A program made the translations under genes and the position numbers. A DNA stretch of 64,000 nt, from the NCBI RefSeq assembly GCF_020731355.1, contig NZ_JAJFZK010000001.1:186001-250000 (forward strand), read 5' to 3'. The notes under the pieces are model-generated. The model was not told where the DNA came from. It saw only the letters and a list, made by a program, of their open reading frames with translations, and ran no database searches. Positions 61,351 through 64,000 of the stretch are shown here, one piece after another. Positions within the stretch are counted from its first letter, which is position 1. Every line of letters begins with the position of its first letter. This DNA comes from Bacillus sp. REN16. Lineage in GTDB: Bacteria; Bacillota; Bacilli; Bacillales; Bacillaceae_L.

Positions 61351-64000
61351 ATGTCTTTACAATTTATTTTAGGACGTGCTGGTACTGGGAAATCATACAC
61401 ATGTCTTGAAGAGATACGAAATAAGCTTCGTCAAGACCCAACAGGTTCTCCAATTGTGTATTTAGTTCCGGACCAAATGACATTTCAATCTGAATATGAT
61501 TTGATAAATTCCCCTGGAATTGGCGGGATGATGAGAGCACAAGTATTCAGTTTTACTCGTTTGGCATGGCGTGTTCTTCAGGAAACAGGGGGAATGAGCC
61601 GCTATCATGTCAATAATGTCGGAGTGAATATGCTGCTGCGCAAAATCATTGAGTCCAAAAAGCAGGAACTTAAGGTTTTCTCTCGTGCGGCTGCTAAAAG
61701 TGGATTCGTCACCCAAATGGAGGAAATGGTTGCAGAGTTTAAACGGTATTGTGTTACTCCTGAAATCTTAGAGGAACAAAAACAAACCGTTGCAGCAGAA
61801 AACAAAGTACTTTCTGATAAATTACATGACCTCCAGCTTTTATATGATGAATTAGAAAAACATCTATTTGAGAAATACGTTGATTCCGAGGATTATTTAC
61901 GACTTTTAGCTGAAAAAATACCTCAATCTTCTTATATAAAAGAGGCGGAAATACTAATTGATGGCTTTCATAGCTTTACCCCACAGGAGCTTGAAGTAGT
62001 TGGCCAGCTCCTGAAAGTCTCTAAAAAAGTAACGATTGCTTTAACGGTTGATAAAGCTTATGATGTTCCACCACATGATTTAAGTCTTTTCCGAATGACT
62101 GGAAAAACCTATCAATCTATTATTCAGTATGCGAATGAAAATGGAATTAAGGTTTCAGAGCCGATTTTGTTAACAACTCAGTATCGGTATTCCTCTGAAC
62201 CGTCGTTAGCTCATTTAGAAAGATATTTCGATGAAAGACCAACTGTTCCATATCAGGATCGAGCGTCAATCACGTTGGGCCAGGCTGTGAATCGACGTGC
62301 AGAAATAGAAGGGATTGCCCGTGAGATTCAAAAATTAGCAAGAGATAAAAACTACCGCTTTCGTGATATCGCGATAATGATTCGGAATGCAAGCGATTAT
62401 CATGAAATGATAGAAACCATTTTTCAGGATTATCATATTCCATTTTTCATTGACCAAAAGCGTTCGATGTTAAATCATCCGCTAATTGAACTAATACGTT
62501 CAAGTCTTGAAGTTGTTAGCAGTAACTGGCGCTATGAGTCTGTATTTCGCTGTGTCAAGACAGATCTTTTATATCCGTTTGGAGAGAAGATTTCCACACT
62601 TCGCGAGGATATGGACAAGCTTGAAAACTATGTGCTTGAATATGGGATTCAAGGCTATAAATGGACAAACGGGAAGCGTTGGAAGTATAAGCGGATAAGA
62701 GGATTAGAGGATTCTGATCTACCGCAAACAGATAAAGAACGAGAGTATGAGGACAGGCTTAACGAACTTCGTACGATGATTGTAGAGCCATTATTAGTTC
62801 TGGGGAAACGTCTCCAAAAGGCAAAGGACGGCAGGAGTATGTGTGAGGCGCTCTTCCTGTATTTAGAGGATCTTGAAATCCCCGCAAAAGTGGAAGAGAT
62901 GAAGCTAAACGCGGAAGTTTCAGGACGACTTTCAGAAGCAAGAGAAAATGACCAGGTATGGAATGCGGTTTTAGAATTGCTTGACCAATATGTCGAAATC
63001 ATCGGTGACGAGAAAGTATCGCTAACGATGTTCAGCGATATGATTGAAACTGGTTTAGAGAGCATGCGATTTGCGCTTGTACCACCTGCGATTGACCAAG
63101 TGCTCGTAGCAAGTTTGGAGCGTTCACGATTTTCAAACATCAAATGTACCTTTATTATCGGTGCGAATGATGGTGTTTTACCTGCTCGCCTAAATGAGGA
63201 AGGGGTATTTTCAGAATCCGATCGGGAAGCCCTAGGTGATGCGGGACTACAATTAGCCCCTGGAAGCAGAGAAACTTTACTAGATGAAAATTTCCTAATT
63301 TACGGTGCGTTAACAAGTCCCGAGGAAGCATTATATATTAGCTATCCATTAGCAAATGAAGAAGGAAAATCATTGCTGCCATCACCAATTATTAAGCGTC
63401 TAAAGGATATCTTTCCAAATTTAGAAGAAAAGTTTTATATGAATGAGCCGTCAGAGCTCACCATGGCAGAGCAGCTTGAATATATCGCCAACCCGGATGT
63501 CGCGTTATCTTCTCTGGCAACACAATTGCAAGCATGGAAAAAGCAGTATCCAATTCAGGATTTATGGTGGGATGTCTATAATTATTTCGCAAACCACGAT
63601 GAAATGAAGTTTAAAAGTCAGCTTGTTTTAAGCAGTTTATTCTATAAAAATAGGCCCAAAAAGTTATCAAACGAAATAACCGAAGCCCTATACGGCGACC
63701 ATATTCAAGGCAGTGTCTCTCGAATGGAAGTTTTCCAGGGATGTGCGTTCTCTCACTTTGCAAGTTATGGTTTACAGTTAAAAGAACGTAAAGTATTTCG
63801 CTTGGAATCACCAGATATCGGTGATTTATTCCATGCGGCCCTGAAGAAAATTGCTGACTCTCTTAGAATCAATGGAATTGACTGGCGTGACTTAACAAAA
63901 GAGCAATGTGACATGCTTGCCGCAAAGGCAGTAGAAGAATTAGCACCACGGTTACAGAAGGAAATTTTATTGAGTTCAAATCGCTATCACTATATCATGC
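61351..64000 (+). CDS. addB: ATP-dependent helicase/deoxyribonuclease subunit B (3' end outside window)
   Basis: Subunit of the AddAB enzyme, the RecBCD counterpart that resects double-strand breaks to Chi sites. The frame runs open to the window end (883 codons; full AddB is about 1160 residues). It begins MSLQFILGRAGTGKSYTC, with the Walker A GRAGTGKS, then VYLVPDQMTFQSEY and SFTRLAWRVLQETGG, all typical of AddB. The C-terminal nuclease and iron-sulphur part lies outside. ATG with AGGAGG 7 nt upstream. addB is downstream of sipV in B. subtilis too, but here 41 kb of other genes stand between. Confidence 0.95.
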   Translation, partial: MSLQFILGRAGTGKSYTCLEEIRNKLRQDPTGSPIVYLVPDQMTFQSEYDLINSPGIGGMMRAQVFSFTRLAWRVLQETGGMSRYHVNNVGVNMLLRKIIESKKQELKVFSRAAAKSGFVTQMEEMVAEFKRYCVTPEILEEQKQTVAAENKVLSDKLHDLQLLYDELEKHLFEKYVDSEDYLRLLAEKIPQSSYIKEAEILIDGFHSFTPQELEVVGQLLKVSKKVTIALTVDKAYDVPPHDLSLFRMTGKTYQSIIQYANENGIKVSEPILLTTQYRYSSEPSLAHLERYFDERPTVPYQDRASITLGQAVNRRAEIEGIAREIQKLARDKNYRFRDIAIMIRNASDYHEMIETIFQDYHIPFFIDQKRSMLNHPLIELIRSSLEVVSSNWRYESVFRCVKTDLLYPFGEKISTLREDMDKLENYVLEYGIQGYKWTNGKRWKYKRIRGLEDSDLPQTDKEREYEDRLNELRTMIVEPLLVLGKRLQKAKDGRSMCEALFLYLEDLEIPAKVEEMKLNAEVSGRLSEARENDQVWNAVLELLDQYVEIIGDEKVSLTMFSDMIETGLESMRFALVPPAIDQVLVASLERSRFSNIKCTFIIGANDGVLPARLNEEGVFSESDREALGDAGLQLAPGSRETLLDENFLIYGALTSPEEALYISYPLANEEGKSLLPSPIIKRLKDIFPNLEEKFYMNEPSELTMAEQLEYIANPDVALSSLATQLQAWKKQYPIQDLWWDVYNYFANHDEMKFKSQLVLSSLFYKNRPKKLSNEITEALYGDHIQGSVSRMEVFQGCAFSHFASYGLQLKERKVFRLESPDIGDLFHAALKKIADSLRINGIDWRDLTKEQCDMLAAKAVEELAPRLQKEILLSSNRYHYIM

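Noticed and set aside
1-64000. CRISPR arrays, tRNA/rRNA genes, insertion sequences, prophage or toxin-antitoxin pairs
   Set aside because: No regular direct-repeat/spacer pattern, no cloverleaf or rRNA sequence, and no transposase, integrase or phage structural protein was recognised.

Overview
The window is about 64 kb of AT-rich chromosome from a spore-former-type Bacillota, almost certainly a Bacillaceae member (Bacillus sensu lato). The support is consistent AGGAGG-type ribosome binding sites, frequent TTG/GTG starts, the coproporphyrin-type haem genes, ComK, GlpP, a T-box and an adenosylcobalamin riboswitch. The gene order also matches, from memory, the Bacillus subtilis hemEHY / yhfH-yhfI-lplJ-lcfB-yhfN / yhzC-comK / yhjD-yhjE-sipV / addB order. 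I saw no rRNA, tRNA, CRISPR array, insertion sequence or prophage. The first gene (hemE) and the last gene (addB) are cut by the window edges.

Region 1 (1-20.4 kb) is the conserved backbone: hemE-hemH-hemY, a tiny zinc-ribbon-like gene (yhfH), yhfI, lplJ, and lcfB with a textbook FadR operator. These are followed by an enoyl-CoA hydratase, an alkyltransferase-like protein, a T-box-controlled argS on the minus strand, yhfN, the glyoxylate shunt pair aceBA, yhzC and comK, yhjD, an S9 peptidase, yhjE and sipV.

Region 2 (20.4-36.3 kb) is the most interesting accessory block. It starts with a 1078-residue STAND-ATPase/TPR/BTAD regulator and a TetR regulator. It continues with two AMP-forming acyl-CoA ligases, two ketoacyl-synthase-III-like proteins of identical length with a Cys-His-His instead of Cys-His-Asn triad, a complete branched-chain-amino-acid-type ABC importer, an alpha/beta hydrolase and an SDR reductase. 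Two of its transcription units start from promoters with the same layout: a TGTAACT-N4-TGTAACT direct repeat (11-bp period) placed 9 bp upstream of a -10 box and no -35. This is the geometry used by SARP/BTAD activators, so the block looks like a self-contained, BTAD-regulated carboxylic-acid uptake, activation and Claisen-type conversion system. The substrate is unknown.

Region 3 (36.5-52 kb) is about phosphate esters and glycerol phosphate. It holds a giant wall-anchored nuclease/5'-nucleotidase (YhcR-like), a small membrane protein, a VOC protein, an SGNH hydrolase and an endonuclease/exonuclease/phosphatase-fold hydrolase. An Ugp-like ABC importer without its ATPase follows, then a glycerophosphodiester phosphodiesterase, two HAD phosphatases, MgtC and, convergently, the antiterminator GlpP. 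The importer operon has a perfect sigma-A promoter, a cre site and a long leader ending in a strong terminator, which fits CcpA repression plus GlpP antitermination.

Region 4 (52-64 kb) has a cobalamin riboswitch and terminator in front of a class I ribonucleotide reductase (large and small subunits) and a co-transcribed flavodoxin. Then come an MFS transporter, a universal stress protein and a Ca2+-type P-ATPase, all on the minus strand, and the start of addB. Reading frames were assigned by inspection and family recognition only; no database search was run.
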